This document shows, piece after piece, positions 26,047-34,739 of a stretch of DNA of 64,000 nucleotides (position 1 is the stretch's first letter; each line of letters opens with the position of its first letter). The position numbers were made by a program, and so were the translations under genes. The DNA is from Streptomyces coeruleorubidus. GTDB taxonomy: Bacteria > Actinomycetota > Actinomycetes > Streptomycetales > Streptomycetaceae. The stretch is taken from assembly GCF_028885415.1 (NCBI RefSeq), contig NZ_CP118527.1, positions 1,426,001 to 1,490,000 of the forward strand, in the 5' to 3' direction. The notes beneath the pieces were generated by a model that saw only the letters and a list, made by a program, of their open reading frames with translations, had not been told where the DNA came from and did not search any database.

Positions 26047-27174
26047 TCATGGCCGCGTCTCGCCGATCAGTCGTACAGCGCGTTCGATCTGTTCGCCGGT
26101 CAGGTCCGCGCGGGCGGTCAGCCTGAGCCGTGAGATGCCGTCGGGCACGGAAGGAGGACGGAAGCAGCCCACGGCCAGGCCCGCCGCGCGGCACTCGGCC
26201 GCCCAGCGCACGGCGCCCTCGGGGGAGGGCGCCCGCACCGAGACCACCGCGGCGTCCGGACGTACCGCTTCCAGACCCGCGGCGGTCAGGCGTGCGTACA
26301 ACTCGCCCGCCACCGCACGGGCCCGTGCCGCGCGCTCCGGCTCGCGGCGCAGCAGCCGCAGTGCCGACAGGGCCGCCCCCGCCGCCGCGGGGGCGAGACC
26401 CGTGTCGAAGATGAACGTCCGGGCCGCGTTGACCAGGTGGTCGATCACCCGGGCGGGGCCGAGGACGGCTCCGCCCTGGCTGCCGAGCGACTTGGACAGC
26501 GTGACCGTCACGACCACGTCGTCGGCGCCCGCGAGCCCCGCCGCGTGCGGGGCGCCGCGGCCGCCGTCGCCGAGGACTCCCAGGCCGTGGGCGTCGTCGA
26601 CCACCAGTCCGGCGCCGTGCTCCCGGCACGCCTCGGCGAGCGCGGCGAGCGGGGCCGCGTCGCCGTCGACCGAGAAGACCGTGTCGGACACGGTGATCGC
26701 CGTGCCTTCGTGCGTGTGCAGCGCCTTGCGCACGGCGTCCGGCTCGGCGTGCGCCACGACCTGGGTCGTGCCGCGGGCCAGCCGGCAGCCGTCGATGAGC
26801 GAGGCGTGGTTGCCCGCGTCGGAGACGATGAGGGAGCCGTGCGGGGCCAGCGCGGTGACCGCCGCGAGGTTGGCCGCGTAGCCGGAGGAGAAGACCAGGG
26901 CCGCCTCGGCACCACAGAAATCGGCCAGTTCCTGTTCCAGTTCGGCGTGCAGTTCGGTGCTGCCGGTGACGAGCCGGGAGCCGGTCGAGCCGCCGCCCCA
27001 GACCCGCGCGGCACGGGCCGCGCCCTCGGTGACCTCGGGGTGGTGGGCCAGTCCCAGGTAGTCGTTGCTCGCCAGGTCGAGGAGCGGTGAATCGGCCGGA
27101 CGGGGGCGCAGAGTCCGTACGAGTCCGGCGCGGCGGCGCTGCTCCGCCTGCTCGTCGATCCAGCCGAACGCCAT
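26047..27174 (-). CDS. bioF: 8-amino-7-oxononanoate synthase
   Basis: This 375-residue alpha-oxoamine synthase condenses pimeloyl-ACP/CoA with alanine in biotin synthesis. It shows [40 protein letters not shown] and the PLP Lys region [19 protein letters not shown] lies seven bases upstream of the ATG. It is divergent from bioB, so the four biotin genes share one 150-base control region. The length is slightly short of the usual 384-400 but complete. Confidence 0.95.
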   Translation of the reverse strand: MAFGWIDEQAEQRRRAGLVRTLRPRPADSPLLDLASNDYLGLAHHPEVTEGAARAARVWGGGSTGSRLVTGSTELHAELEQELADFCGAEAALVFSSGYAANLAAVTALAPHGSLIVSDAGNHASLIDGCRLARGTTQVVAHAEPDAVRKALHTHEGTAITVSDTVFSVDGDAAPLAALAEACREHGAGLVVDDAHGLGVLGDGGRGAPHAAGLAGADDVVVTVTLSKSLGSQGGAVLGPARVIDHLVNAARTFIFDTGLAPAAAGAALSALRLLRREPERAARARAVAGELYARLTAAGLEAVRPDAAVVSVRAPSPEGAVRWAAECRAAGLAVGCFRPPSVPDGISRLRLTARADLTGEQIERAVRLIGETRP

Positions 27175-27324
27175 GGGTGGTCCTCCGGGGAATTTGTAGG
27201 CAGTGGACAGACACTAGCGGGAGCTCCAGCAGGTCAGTGTGTGGCAATACCCACACCTCGAAGCGACTCTGTTGTCCGAAGTCTCCTTGGCCCGGGGCGC
27301 CTCCGTAGGACAGGATCGGCTCCC

Positions 27325-28482
27325 ATGGACCTGCTGAACACGCTGGTGGACAAGGGGCTTCGGCGCGAGCTGCCGACCCGCGAAGAGGCACTGGCCGTCC
27401 TCGCGACGTCCGACGACGACCTGCTCGATGTGGTGGCCGCGGCCGGGAAGGTGCGCCGGCACTGGTTCGGCCGGCGGGTGAAACTCAACTATCTCGTCAA
27501 CCTGAAGTCGGGCCTGTGTCCCGAGGACTGCTCGTACTGTTCGCAGCGGCTCGGCTCCCAGGCCGGGATCCTGAAGTACACGTGGCTCAAGCCGGACCAG
27601 GCCTCCGAGGCGGCGGCGGCCGGGGTGGCCGGGGGCGCCAAGCGGGTGTGCCTGGTGGCCAGCGGGCGCGGTCCGACCGACCGGGACGTGGACCGGGTCT
27701 CCGAGACGATCAGGACGATCAAGGAGAAGAACGAGGGCGTCGAGGTGTGCGCCTGCCTCGGGCTGCTCTCCGACGGCCAGGCCGAGCGGCTGCGGGAGGC
27801 CGGCGCCGACGCCTACAACCACAACCTCAACACGTCCGAGGCGACGTACGGGGAGATCACCACCACGCACACGTACGCCGACCGCGTGGACACCGTCGAG
27901 AAGGCCCACGCGGCAGGGCTGTCCGCCTGCTCCGGGCTGATCGCCGGCATGGGCGAGTCGGACGAGGACCTGGTCGACGTCGTCTACTCGCTGCGCGAGC
28001 TGGACCCGGACTCGGTTCCGGTCAACTTCCTGATCCCGGTCGAGGGCACCCCGCTCGCCAAGGAGTGGAACCTCACCCCGCAGCGCTGCCTGAGGATCCT
28101 GGCCATGGTGCGCTTCGTGTGCCCGGACGTCGAGGTGCGCATCGCGGGCGGCCGGGAGGTCCATCTGCGCACGATGCAGCCGCTCGCCCTGCACCTGGCC
28201 AACTCGATCTTCCTCGGCGACTACCTCACCACCGAGGGCCAGGCGGGCAAGGCCGACCTGGAGATGATCGCGGACGCCGGCTTCGAGGTGGAGGGCACCG
28301 ACCAGGTGACGCTGCCGGAGCACCGCGCGGTCGGCGGCTGCCATGACGGCGGCGGGTGCGGCTCGGACGAGAGCGGCGGAGTCTGCGGTTCGGCATCTGC
28401 TCCGCGAGTCGACGAGCCCCGTACCGACCTGGTCGCCGTCCGCCGCCGGGGCGCCGGAACGGACCTCGCGCCCAATGCCTGA
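27325..28482 (+). CDS. bioB: Biotin synthase with a Cys/Gly-rich C-terminal tail
   Basis: This 385-residue radical-SAM enzyme inserts sulfur into dethiobiotin. The [4Fe-4S] motif is [12 protein letters not shown] (CxxxCxxC). The [2Fe-2S] region includes [18 protein letters not shown] and the later [11 protein letters not shown]. After about residue 325 there is an extra tail with [19 protein letters not shown] and a basic end. E. coli BioB lacks such a tail, and it may bind metal or assist cluster supply. The ATG at 27325 follows a weak GGA site. The stop overlaps bioA by eight bases. Confidence 0.95.
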   Translation: MDLLNTLVDKGLRRELPTREEALAVLATSDDDLLDVVAAAGKVRRHWFGRRVKLNYLVNLKSGLCPEDCSYCSQRLGSQAGILKYTWLKPDQASEAAAAGVAGGAKRVCLVASGRGPTDRDVDRVSETIRTIKEKNEGVEVCACLGLLSDGQAERLREAGADAYNHNLNTSEATYGEITTTHTYADRVDTVEKAHAAGLSACSGLIAGMGESDEDLVDVVYSLRELDPDSVPVNFLIPVEGTPLAKEWNLTPQRCLRILAMVRFVCPDVEVRIAGGREVHLRTMQPLALHLANSIFLGDYLTTEGQAGKADLEMIADAGFEVEGTDQVTLPEHRAVGGCHDGGGCGSDESGGVCGSASAPRVDEPRTDLVAVRRRGAGTDLAPNA

Positions 28483-29755
28483 GCTGACGGTGCCCGAACT
28501 GCTGGAGCTCGACCGGCGGCATGTGTGGCATCCGTACGGCCCGATGCCCGGTCGGCAGGAACCGCTCGTCGTGGAGTCGGCGAGCGGGGTGCGGCTGCGG
28601 CTCGCCGACGGCTCGGGAGAGCTGGTCGACGGCATGGCGTCCTGGTGGTCGGCGATCCACGGCTACAACCACCCGGTGCTGAACGAGGCGGCGCGCGGGC
28701 AACTGGAGCGGATGAGCCACGTGATGTTCGGCGGGCTCACCCACGAGCCCGCCGTGCGGCTGGCGAAGCTCCTTGTCGACATGTCGCCCGAGGGTCTGGA
28801 GCATGTGTTCCTCGCCGACTCCGGGTCCGTGTCGGTCGAGGTCGCGGTCAAGATGTGCCTCCAGTACTGGCGCTCGTTGGGCCGCCCCCGCAAGCAGCGG
28901 CTGCTGACCTGGCGCGGCGGCTACCACGGCGACACCTGGCAGCCGATGTCGGTGTGCGATCCCGAGGGCGGGATGCACGAGCTGTGGACCGGTGTGCTGC
29001 CGCGTCAGGTGTTCGTCGATCCGCCTCCGGTCGCGTACGAGGAGTCGTACGCCGAGCAGTTGCGCGCGTCGATCGAGCGGCACGCCGACGAGCTGGCCGC
29101 GGTGATCGTGGAGCCGGTGGTGCAGGGCGCGGGCGGGATGCGGTTCCACTCCCCCGCCTATCTGCGGGTGCTGCGCGAGGCGTGCGACGCGCACGACGTG
29201 CTGCTCGTGTTCGACGAGATCGCGACCGGCTTCGGCCGTACGGGCACGCTGTTCGCGGCGGGGCACGCGGCTGTGACGCCGGATGTGATGTGCGTGGGCA
29301 AGGCCCTGACCGGCGGTTATCTGACCATGGCGGCGACGCTGTGCACCTCGCGGGTGGCCGACGGCATCTCGCGCGGCGCGGTGCCGGTGCTGGCGCACGG
29401 CCCGACCTTCATGGGCAATCCGCTGGCGGCGGCGGTGGCCTGCGCCTCGATCGAGCTGCTGCTCGGCCAGGACTGGCTCACGGAGGTCAAGCGGATCGAG
29501 GCGGGGCTGCGGGACGGGCTCGCGGCGGCCGCGGAGCTTGACGGCGTCGAGGACGTGCGGGTGCTCGGCGCCGTCGGGGTCGTGCAGCTGGATCACGCCG
29601 TGGACATGAAGGCGGCCACGGAGGCGGCCGTACGCGAGGGTGTGTGGCTGCGGCCGTTCCGCGATCTGATCTACACGATGCCGCCGTACGTGACGGGCGA
29701 CGCGGACGTGGCGCGGATCGCGCGGGCGGTGTGCGCGGCGGCGCGGGAGGGATGA
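28475..29755 (+). CDS. bioA: Adenosylmethionine-8-amino-7-oxononanoate aminotransferase
   Basis: This 426-residue class III aminotransferase uses SAM as amino donor to make 7,8-diaminopelargonate. Family motifs are HVWHPYGPM at the start, [43 protein letters not shown] and the PLP Lys in [11 protein letters not shown]. The ATG lies inside the last codons of bioB, implying coupling. bioD follows with one base between stop and start. Confidence 0.96.
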   Translation: MPELTVPELLELDRRHVWHPYGPMPGRQEPLVVESASGVRLRLADGSGELVDGMASWWSAIHGYNHPVLNEAARGQLERMSHVMFGGLTHEPAVRLAKLLVDMSPEGLEHVFLADSGSVSVEVAVKMCLQYWRSLGRPRKQRLLTWRGGYHGDTWQPMSVCDPEGGMHELWTGVLPRQVFVDPPPVAYEESYAEQLRASIERHADELAAVIVEPVVQGAGGMRFHSPAYLRVLREACDAHDVLLVFDEIATGFGRTGTLFAAGHAAVTPDVMCVGKALTGGYLTMAATLCTSRVADGISRGAVPVLAHGPTFMGNPLAAAVACASIELLLGQDWLTEVKRIEAGLRDGLAAAAELDGVEDVRVLGAVGVVQLDHAVDMKAATEAAVREGVWLRPFRDLIYTMPPYVTGDADVARIARAVCAAAREG

Positions 29756-29756
29756 C

Positions 29757-30482
29757 ATGCCGGTACTGGTGATCACGGGCACGGGCACGGAGGTCGGCAA
29801 GACGGTCGTGACCGCGGCGGTGGCGGCGACGGCGCTTGCGGCCGGCCGTTCGGTGGCCGTGCTGAAGGCGGCGCAGACGGGCGTACGGCCCGACGAGCCG
29901 GGAGACGCCGCCGAGGTCGCGCGTCTCGCGGGTGCCGTGACGACGGCGGAACTCGCCCGCTATCCCGAACCGTTGGCGCCGGCCACGGCCGCCCGCCGGG
30001 CCGGTCGCGCGCCCGTGCACCCGCACGAGGTCGCGGAGGCCGCCGCCAAGCTCGCCACCGAGCACGACCTCGTGCTGGTCGAGGGCGCGGGCGGACTGCT
30101 CGTACGGTTCGACCCGGCCGGCGGCACCCTGGCGGACGCGGCCCGGCTGCTGTCGGCGCCGGTGCTGGTCGTGGCGTCGGCGGGGCTCGGCACCCTGAAC
30201 ACGACGGAGCTGACGGCGCGTGAACTGCGCTCCCGGCAGCTGGATCTGGCGGGGATCGTGATCGGGAGCTGGCCCGCCGCGCCGGACCTCGCCTCGCGCT
30301 GCAATCTCGCGGACCTGCCGGACGTGGCCGGAGCACCGCTGCTGGGCGCGGTTCCCGCCGGGTCGGGGGCTCTCTCCCCCGCCGGCTTCCGGGCGTCCGC
30401 GCCGCGCTGGCTGGCGCCGCGCCTGGACGGCACGTGGGACGCGGAGGCGTTCCAGGTGCGGGAGGCGCCCCCGGCGTTCTGA
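29757..30482 (+). CDS. bioD: Dethiobiotin synthetase
   Basis: This 241-residue P-loop enzyme closes the ureido ring using CO2 and ATP. It starts [20 protein letters not shown], the P-loop characteristic of BioD, followed by KAAQTG and [12 protein letters not shown]. It is the last gene of bioBAD. No bioC, bioH, bioI or birA lies nearby. The C-terminal part runs to a weakly conserved tail. Confidence 0.95.
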   Translation: MPVLVITGTGTEVGKTVVTAAVAATALAAGRSVAVLKAAQTGVRPDEPGDAAEVARLAGAVTTAELARYPEPLAPATAARRAGRAPVHPHEVAEAAAKLATEHDLVLVEGAGGLLVRFDPAGGTLADAARLLSAPVLVVASAGLGTLNTTELTARELRSRQLDLAGIVIGSWPAAPDLASRCNLADLPDVAGAPLLGAVPAGSGALSPAGFRASAPRWLAPRLDGTWDAEAFQVREAPPAF

Positions 30483-30566
30483 GAGTTTCGGCGGGCGCGC
30501 GGTGAAACCGGCGTGGATGTGATCGCGTGTTGGACTACGTACGTGATCACCTCCGAAGGGAACACC

Positions 30567-31466
30567 GTGCACACCACACACCCACGCCCGTCCCGGCGAG
30601 CGGCCCTCGCGCTGGGCGCCGCCGCCGCTCTCTCGCTGGGCGGCGGCACGGCCCACGCCTTATCCGGTACGGGCGGCGTCACCGCACGGCTGAGGCAACT
30701 GGAGCGGGAGCACACCGCCCGGCTGGGCGTGTACGCCCGTAATCTGCGCACGGGCCGGACGGTGGCGTACCGGGCCGACGAACGCTTCCCGATGGCCTCT
30801 GTGTTCAAGACGCTCGCCGCCGCGGCCGTCCTGCGCGACTTCGACCGCGATGGCGAGTTCCTGGCCCGGCGCATCCGGTACACCCAGGCCTACGTGACGA
30901 AGTCGGGGTACTCCCCCGTCACCCAGGAGAACCTCGCGACCGGCATGACCGTCGGCGAACTGTGCGACGCCACCATCCGCTTCAGCGACAACGCCGCGGG
31001 CAATCTGCTGCTGAAGGAGCTGGGCGGACCGACCGCCATCACGCGCTTCGCCCGCTCGATCGGTGACGGTGTCACCCGACTCGACCGGTGGGAGCCGGAG
31101 CTCAACAGCGCGGAACCGTGGCGCGTGACCGACACGACGTCTCCCCGCGCGATCGGCCTGTCCTACGCCCGTCTCGTGCTCGGCGACGTGCTGGAGCCCC
31201 GGGACCGGGCACGGCTCACGGACTGGCTGCTGCGCAACACCACCAGTACCGAGAAGTTCCGCAAGGGACTTCCCGCGGAATGGCTGCTCGCCGACAAGAC
31301 CGGCCAGCCGGAGTACGGCGGCGCCCACGACGTGGGCATCACCTGGCCGCCCGACGGTTCGCCGATCGTGCTGTCCGTTCTGACGACCCAGCCCGAGCGG
31401 GACGCCCTGGCCGACAACGCGCTGGTGGCCCGGACGGCCGCCCTGCTGGCGGCGGAACTCGCCTAG
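30567..31466 (+). CDS. Class A beta-lactamase (Tat-type signal)
   Basis: This 299-residue serine beta-lactamase should be exported, with a twin-arginine-like leader (PSRRAALALGAAAALSLGGG, cleavage near AHA). Catalytic motifs are all present: SVFK (SxxK), SDN in RFSDNAAGN, the general base in RWEPELNSAEP, and KTG in LADKTGQPEYGG. It would hydrolyse penicillins outside the membrane. The GTG start has GAAGGGA upstream. It is one base away from the next GTG, so it is translationally linked to a VanJ-like protein. The spectrum cannot be read from sequence. Confidence 0.92.
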   Translation: MHTTHPRPSRRAALALGAAAALSLGGGTAHALSGTGGVTARLRQLEREHTARLGVYARNLRTGRTVAYRADERFPMASVFKTLAAAAVLRDFDRDGEFLARRIRYTQAYVTKSGYSPVTQENLATGMTVGELCDATIRFSDNAAGNLLLKELGGPTAITRFARSIGDGVTRLDRWEPELNSAEPWRVTDTTSPRAIGLSYARLVLGDVLEPRDRARLTDWLLRNTTSTEKFRKGLPAEWLLADKTGQPEYGGAHDVGITWPPDGSPIVLSVLTTQPERDALADNALVARTAALLAAELA

Positions 31467-31467
31467 C

Positions 31468-32403
31468 GTGGTCGCCGACGGCAGGCCGTCGTGGAACGCC
31501 TGGCTGGTCGGCGGCGCCATTGGTGTCGCCGGCCTGCTGGCCCTGCACTCCGCCGTGCCCAACGGGGCCGGGCGACTCGGGAGCCTGCTGGAGACGTTCC
31601 TGCCGTGGCTGGGCGTGGCGGTGCCTCTCCTCGGCTGCATCGCCGTGCTCAAGCGGTCACGGGCAGGGCTGCTCGCCTGCCTGGCGCCCGTGGCCGTCTG
31701 GCTCTGGATGTTCGGCGGGATGTGGTTCGTCCCGCCCCCGGAGCCGTACGACGTGACCGTCGTCCAGCACAACGTGGCCGACGACAACGCCGATCCCGTC
31801 GGCACGGCACGCGCCCTGCTCGCCACGCGGGCAGGGCTGGTGGCCGTAGAGGAACTGACGCCCGCGGCGCGGCCCGCCTATCAGGACGTGCTGGGCGCCT
31901 CCCACCCGCACCGGGCGGTCCACGGCACGGTCGGGCTCTGGTCGGCCTGGCCCCTGTCGGACGTACGGCCGGTGGACATCCGGCCCGAGGGTTTCCCGGA
32001 GAGCTGGCGGCGCGCTCTGCGGGCCACGGTGTCCGCGCCGGGTGGGGAGATCGCGGTGTACGTGGTCCACCTGCCGTCCGTCCGGCTGGGTCCGACGGGG
32101 TTCGCCTCGGCGGACCGCGACGAGAGTGCGGCACTGCTCGGGGCCCGGATCGCGGACGACCCGGCCGGCCGGCTCCTGGTCGTGGGCGACCTCAACGGCA
32201 CGGTGCAGGACCGCGGGCTCGGTCCGCTCACCTCCCGGCTCGACGCTCCGGCCTCGGGGTTCGCGTTCAGCTGGCCGGCCGCCCTGCCGGTGGCGCGGAT
32301 CGACCAGGTGCTGGGGCGGGGCGTCGAGGTGACGGAGGTGTCGGCACTGGACGCCACGGGGAGTGACCATCGGCCGGTGCTGGGCCGCGTACTCCTGCGG
32401 TAG
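31468..32403 (+). CDS. Membrane-anchored endonuclease/exonuclease/phosphatase-fold protein, VanJ-like
   Basis: This 311-residue protein has three N-terminal hydrophobic segments (residues 12-90: WLVGGAIGVAGLLAL, LPWLGVAVPLLGCIAVL, ACLAPVAVWLWMFGGMWFV). An extracytoplasmic EEP domain follows, with VVQHNVADDN, VAVEELT, VVGDLNGT and TGSDHRPVLG. This layout matches S. coelicolor VanJ, a teicoplanin-resistance protein with undecaprenyl-phosphatase activity (from memory). Its GTG lies one base after the beta-lactamase stop. A role in recycling lipid carriers or glycopeptide tolerance is inference. Confidence 0.82.
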   Translation: MVADGRPSWNAWLVGGAIGVAGLLALHSAVPNGAGRLGSLLETFLPWLGVAVPLLGCIAVLKRSRAGLLACLAPVAVWLWMFGGMWFVPPPEPYDVTVVQHNVADDNADPVGTARALLATRAGLVAVEELTPAARPAYQDVLGASHPHRAVHGTVGLWSAWPLSDVRPVDIRPEGFPESWRRALRATVSAPGGEIAVYVVHLPSVRLGPTGFASADRDESAALLGARIADDPAGRLLVVGDLNGTVQDRGLGPLTSRLDAPASGFAFSWPAALPVARIDQVLGRGVEVTEVSALDATGSDHRPVLGRVLLR

Positions 32404-32472
32404 CCGGCAGGGGTGCGCCGGGCTCGTCCGGGGGACAATCGCGGTAAGGCCCGCCTCGTCAGGGAGGTCTCC

Positions 32473-33156
32473 ATGCCGCTCCGGTCCGCCCGTTCCGGCA
32501 AGGCGTCACGAGATGCCGTGCACCATCCCCTGTTCGCCCGTTACTACGCCCGGATCAGTGTCGCCGCCGAGACCCGGGCGGGCGTGGGCAGAGTCCGCGA
32601 GAGGCTGCTCGGCGGGCTGTCGGGGCGGGTGATCGAGATCGGCGCGGGCAACGGGCTGAACTTCGCGCACTACCCGGGCACCGTCTCCGAGGTCGTGGCC
32701 ATCGAGCCCGAGCGGCGGCTGCGGCAGCTGGCCGTGGAGGCCGCCCTGCGCGCGGACGTGCCCGTCGACGTGGTGCCGGGCGCGGCCGAGGCGCTGCCGG
32801 TCAAGAGCGAGGGCTACGACGCGGCCGTGGTGTCCCTGGTCCTGTGCAGTGTGCGGGACGTGCCCCGGGCGCTCGGGGAACTACGGCGGGTGCTGCGGCC
32901 GGGCGGTGAGGTGCGGTTCTTCGAGCACGGCCGGGGCGGCGGCCGGGTCATGACCTTCAGCCAGCGCGCGCTGGACCGGACGGTGTGGCCGATGGTGAGC
33001 GGGGGCTGCCATCTGGCGCGGGAGCCGGTGCGGGCGCTGCGGGACGCCGGTTTCGAGCTCGGTCCCTACCGGCAGATGCTGATGCCGGAGCAGGGGCCGG
33101 CGCTGCCCATCTCGTACTGCGTGCTGGGCACGGCGTGGCGCCCGGTCAGCTCGTAG
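32473..33156 (+). CDS. Class I SAM-dependent methyltransferase
   Basis: This 227-residue enzyme has the SAM motif VIEIGAGNGLNFAHYP near residue 55, the acidic loop VAIEPE, and LRRVLRPGGEVRFFEHG. It resembles the METTL7-like/UbiE-type group, whose substrates are unknown small molecules or lipids. AGGGAGG lies eight bases before the ATG. It follows the VanJ-like gene by 69 bases and may be in the same operon. The substrate cannot be named. Confidence 0.82.
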   Translation: MPLRSARSGKASRDAVHHPLFARYYARISVAAETRAGVGRVRERLLGGLSGRVIEIGAGNGLNFAHYPGTVSEVVAIEPERRLRQLAVEAALRADVPVDVVPGAAEALPVKSEGYDAAVVSLVLCSVRDVPRALGELRRVLRPGGEVRFFEHGRGGGRVMTFSQRALDRTVWPMVSGGCHLAREPVRALRDAGFELGPYRQMLMPEQGPALPISYCVLGTAWRPVSS

Positions 33157-33165
33157 CCCGCGCGG

Positions 33166-33540
33166 TCACAGGCTCCACTGGCGCAGCTCCTGCTCGATGT
33201 CCCGCACGGACGCATCCCCGCTCTTGACCAGCCGGGCGAGGTCGCGGACCTGCTCGGGTGAGGTGACGACCTTGGCGCCGCTGGCGACGAGGTACGCGTA
33301 GGCGACGGCGGAGGCGAACAGGGCGTTGGAGCGTTCCAGCGCGGGGACGTGGATCAGGAGCTGGAGCAGCGCGGCGGCGCGGGCGTGCGGGCTGTCGTAG
33401 ACGGGGACGTCGAATATGGCGGCCTGGTGGCGTGCGACGGCGGCGACGAGGGCTCCCCAGTCGGTGACCTGGGGGTCTCCCGGGGTCTTCTGCTCGGCGA
33501 GCATCAGCAGCCAGGCGAGGTCGATCTCGAGGTTGTTCAA
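33166..33540 (-). CDS. Fic/Doc-like toxin component with degenerate Fic motif
   Basis: This protein of about 124 residues belongs to the Streptomyces Fic-like toxin-antitoxin toxins (LEIDLAWLLMLAEQ, VPVYDSPHARAAALLQLLI). The Fic box, HxFx(D/E)GN(K/G)R in active enzymes, reads HVPALERSNALFASAVAYAY. The His is kept but the phosphate-anchoring residues are lost. It follows the RHH antitoxin gene. The start is uncertain: a TTG at 33540 (seven bases after the antitoxin stop) is used, and a GTG at 33573 is the alternative. Whether it still modifies a target is doubtful. Confidence 0.72.
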   Translation of the reverse strand: MNNLEIDLAWLLMLAEQKTPGDPQVTDWGALVAAVARHQAAIFDVPVYDSPHARAAALLQLLIHVPALERSNALFASAVAYAYLVASGAKVVTSPEQVRDLARLVKSGDASVRDIEQELRQWSL

Positions 33541-33544
33541 GGGT

Positions 33545-33784
33545 TCAGTGGCGACCTTCGCGCGTGCCCTCACGGTCTGCGCCGAACTCCTCGGCGAAGA
33601 CGGACTCGTACTGCTTCATGAAGTCGGCGGCGGCCTCCACGAACGTGTGGCCCACCTCGCCGGTGTCCTGTCTGACCAGCTCCTCGATGTAGCGGTTGAC
33701 GCTCATGCCGCGGGCCAGGGCGCGTTCGCGGGCGGCTCGGGCGGTGCCTTCGTCGACTCGCACGTTCAGCTGGGTCTTCGCCAT
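33545..33784 (-). CDS. Ribbon-helix-helix antitoxin
   Basis: This 79-residue protein has the RHH pattern KTQLNVRVDEGTARAARERA, then ARGMSVNRYIEELVRQ. The tail (about 45-79) is acidic and Phe-rich (FVEAAADFMKQYESVFAEEF), as expected for toxin wrapping. It is the first gene of the pair and probably represses its own promoter through the palindrome at 33805-33814. ATG is the start; no strong ribosome site is visible. Confidence 0.82.
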   Translation of the reverse strand: MAKTQLNVRVDEGTARAARERALARGMSVNRYIEELVRQDTGEVGHTFVEAAADFMKQYESVFAEEFGADREGTREGRH

Positions 33785-33792
33785 ACCTAGAA

Positions 33793-33814
33793 GCTAGCGC
33801 GGAGGTGCTAGCAC
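33793..33814. promoter_or_regulatory. Palindrome repeats upstream of the RHH antitoxin
   Basis: GTGCTAGCAC (33805-33814) is a perfect palindrome, and GCTAGC is repeated at 33793-33798. Short tandem palindromes just upstream of the start are the normal autoregulatory sites of RHH antitoxins. Confidence 0.5.
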
Positions 33815-33919
33815 CGGCAAGGGCGGGACTCCGACCCGAGGAGGATACCGAGTGTGGGCCGCGTCACATTACCCTCGGGCAAGGCGACGGAATCCGGTGT
33901 CCAGCACGAGGAGGCGGCC

Positions 33920-34735
33920 TTGTCCACACCTGCTGCGGAGCACGTCCCCGGCCTCGCGTCGGCCGACGGGATCGCGGCCCGGGCCCGCGGTCTGACCAAG
34001 GCGTACGGCTCGGGCGAGACGACCGTGCTCGCGCTCGACTCGGTGGACGTGGACATCGTCCGCGGCCGGTACACCGCGGTGATGGGGCCGTCGGGCTCCG
34101 GGAAGTCCACGCTGATGCACTGCCTGGCGGGGCTCGACACCGTCTCGGCCGGGCAGGTGTGGCTCGGCGACACGGAGATCACGGGTCTGAGGGAGCGCGA
34201 GCTGACGCGGCTGCGCCGCGACCGGATCGGGTTCATGTTCCAGTCGTTCAACCTCATCCCGACCCTGAACGCGCTGGAGAACATCACCCTGCCCATGGAC
34301 ATCGCGGGCAAGAAGCCCGACGAGAAGTGGCTGGACCAGGTGATCGACACCCTGGGTCTGCGGGACCGGCTCGGGCACCGGCCCTCCCAGCTCTCCGGCG
34401 GCCAGCAGCAGCGGGTGGCCTGTGCGCGGGCGCTGGCTTCCCGGCCCGAGCTGATCTTCGCGGACGAGCCGACCGGCAACCTCGACTCGCGCGCCGGGCT
34501 GGAGGTGCTCGGTTTCCTGCGCGAGGCGGTGGACCATCTCGGGCAGACCGTCGTCATGGTCACCCACGACCCGGGCGCCGCGGCCCACTCCGACCTGGTG
34601 CTCTTCCTCGGGGACGGACGGATCGTCGACGAGATGCGGCGGCCGACGGCTCAGTCCGTGCTGGAGCGCATGAAGCGCTTCGACGTGATCCGGACCCGTT
34701 TCGACGACGCCCCGGCGTCGTCCGAGGAGAACTGA
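33920..34735 (+). CDS. ABC exporter ATPase (MacB/LolD type)
   Basis: This 271-residue ATPase has Walker A GPSGSGKST, Q-loop FQSFN, signature LSGGQQQR, Walker B LIFADEPTGN and the H-loop VMVTHDPG. It is the LolD/MacB subtype that pairs with FtsX-like permeases, and that permease follows four bases later. A TTG at 33920 is chosen because GAGGAGG lies five bases upstream. A GTG 22 codons earlier is possible but adds unlike residues. It probably powers export or membrane remodelling rather than uptake. Confidence 0.9.
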   Translation: MSTPAAEHVPGLASADGIAARARGLTKAYGSGETTVLALDSVDVDIVRGRYTAVMGPSGSGKSTLMHCLAGLDTVSAGQVWLGDTEITGLRERELTRLRRDRIGFMFQSFNLIPTLNALENITLPMDIAGKKPDEKWLDQVIDTLGLRDRLGHRPSQLSGGQQQRVACARALASRPELIFADEPTGNLDSRAGLEVLGFLREAVDHLGQTVVMVTHDPGAAAHSDLVLFLGDGRIVDEMRRPTAQSVLERMKRFDVIRTRFDDAPASSEEN

Positions 34736-34739
34736 TCCC

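Noticed and set aside
27175..27324. BioQ- or BirA-type operator between bioF and bioB
   Set aside because: I looked for TGAAC-type and TTGTAAACC-type inverted repeats and found none clear enough to report.
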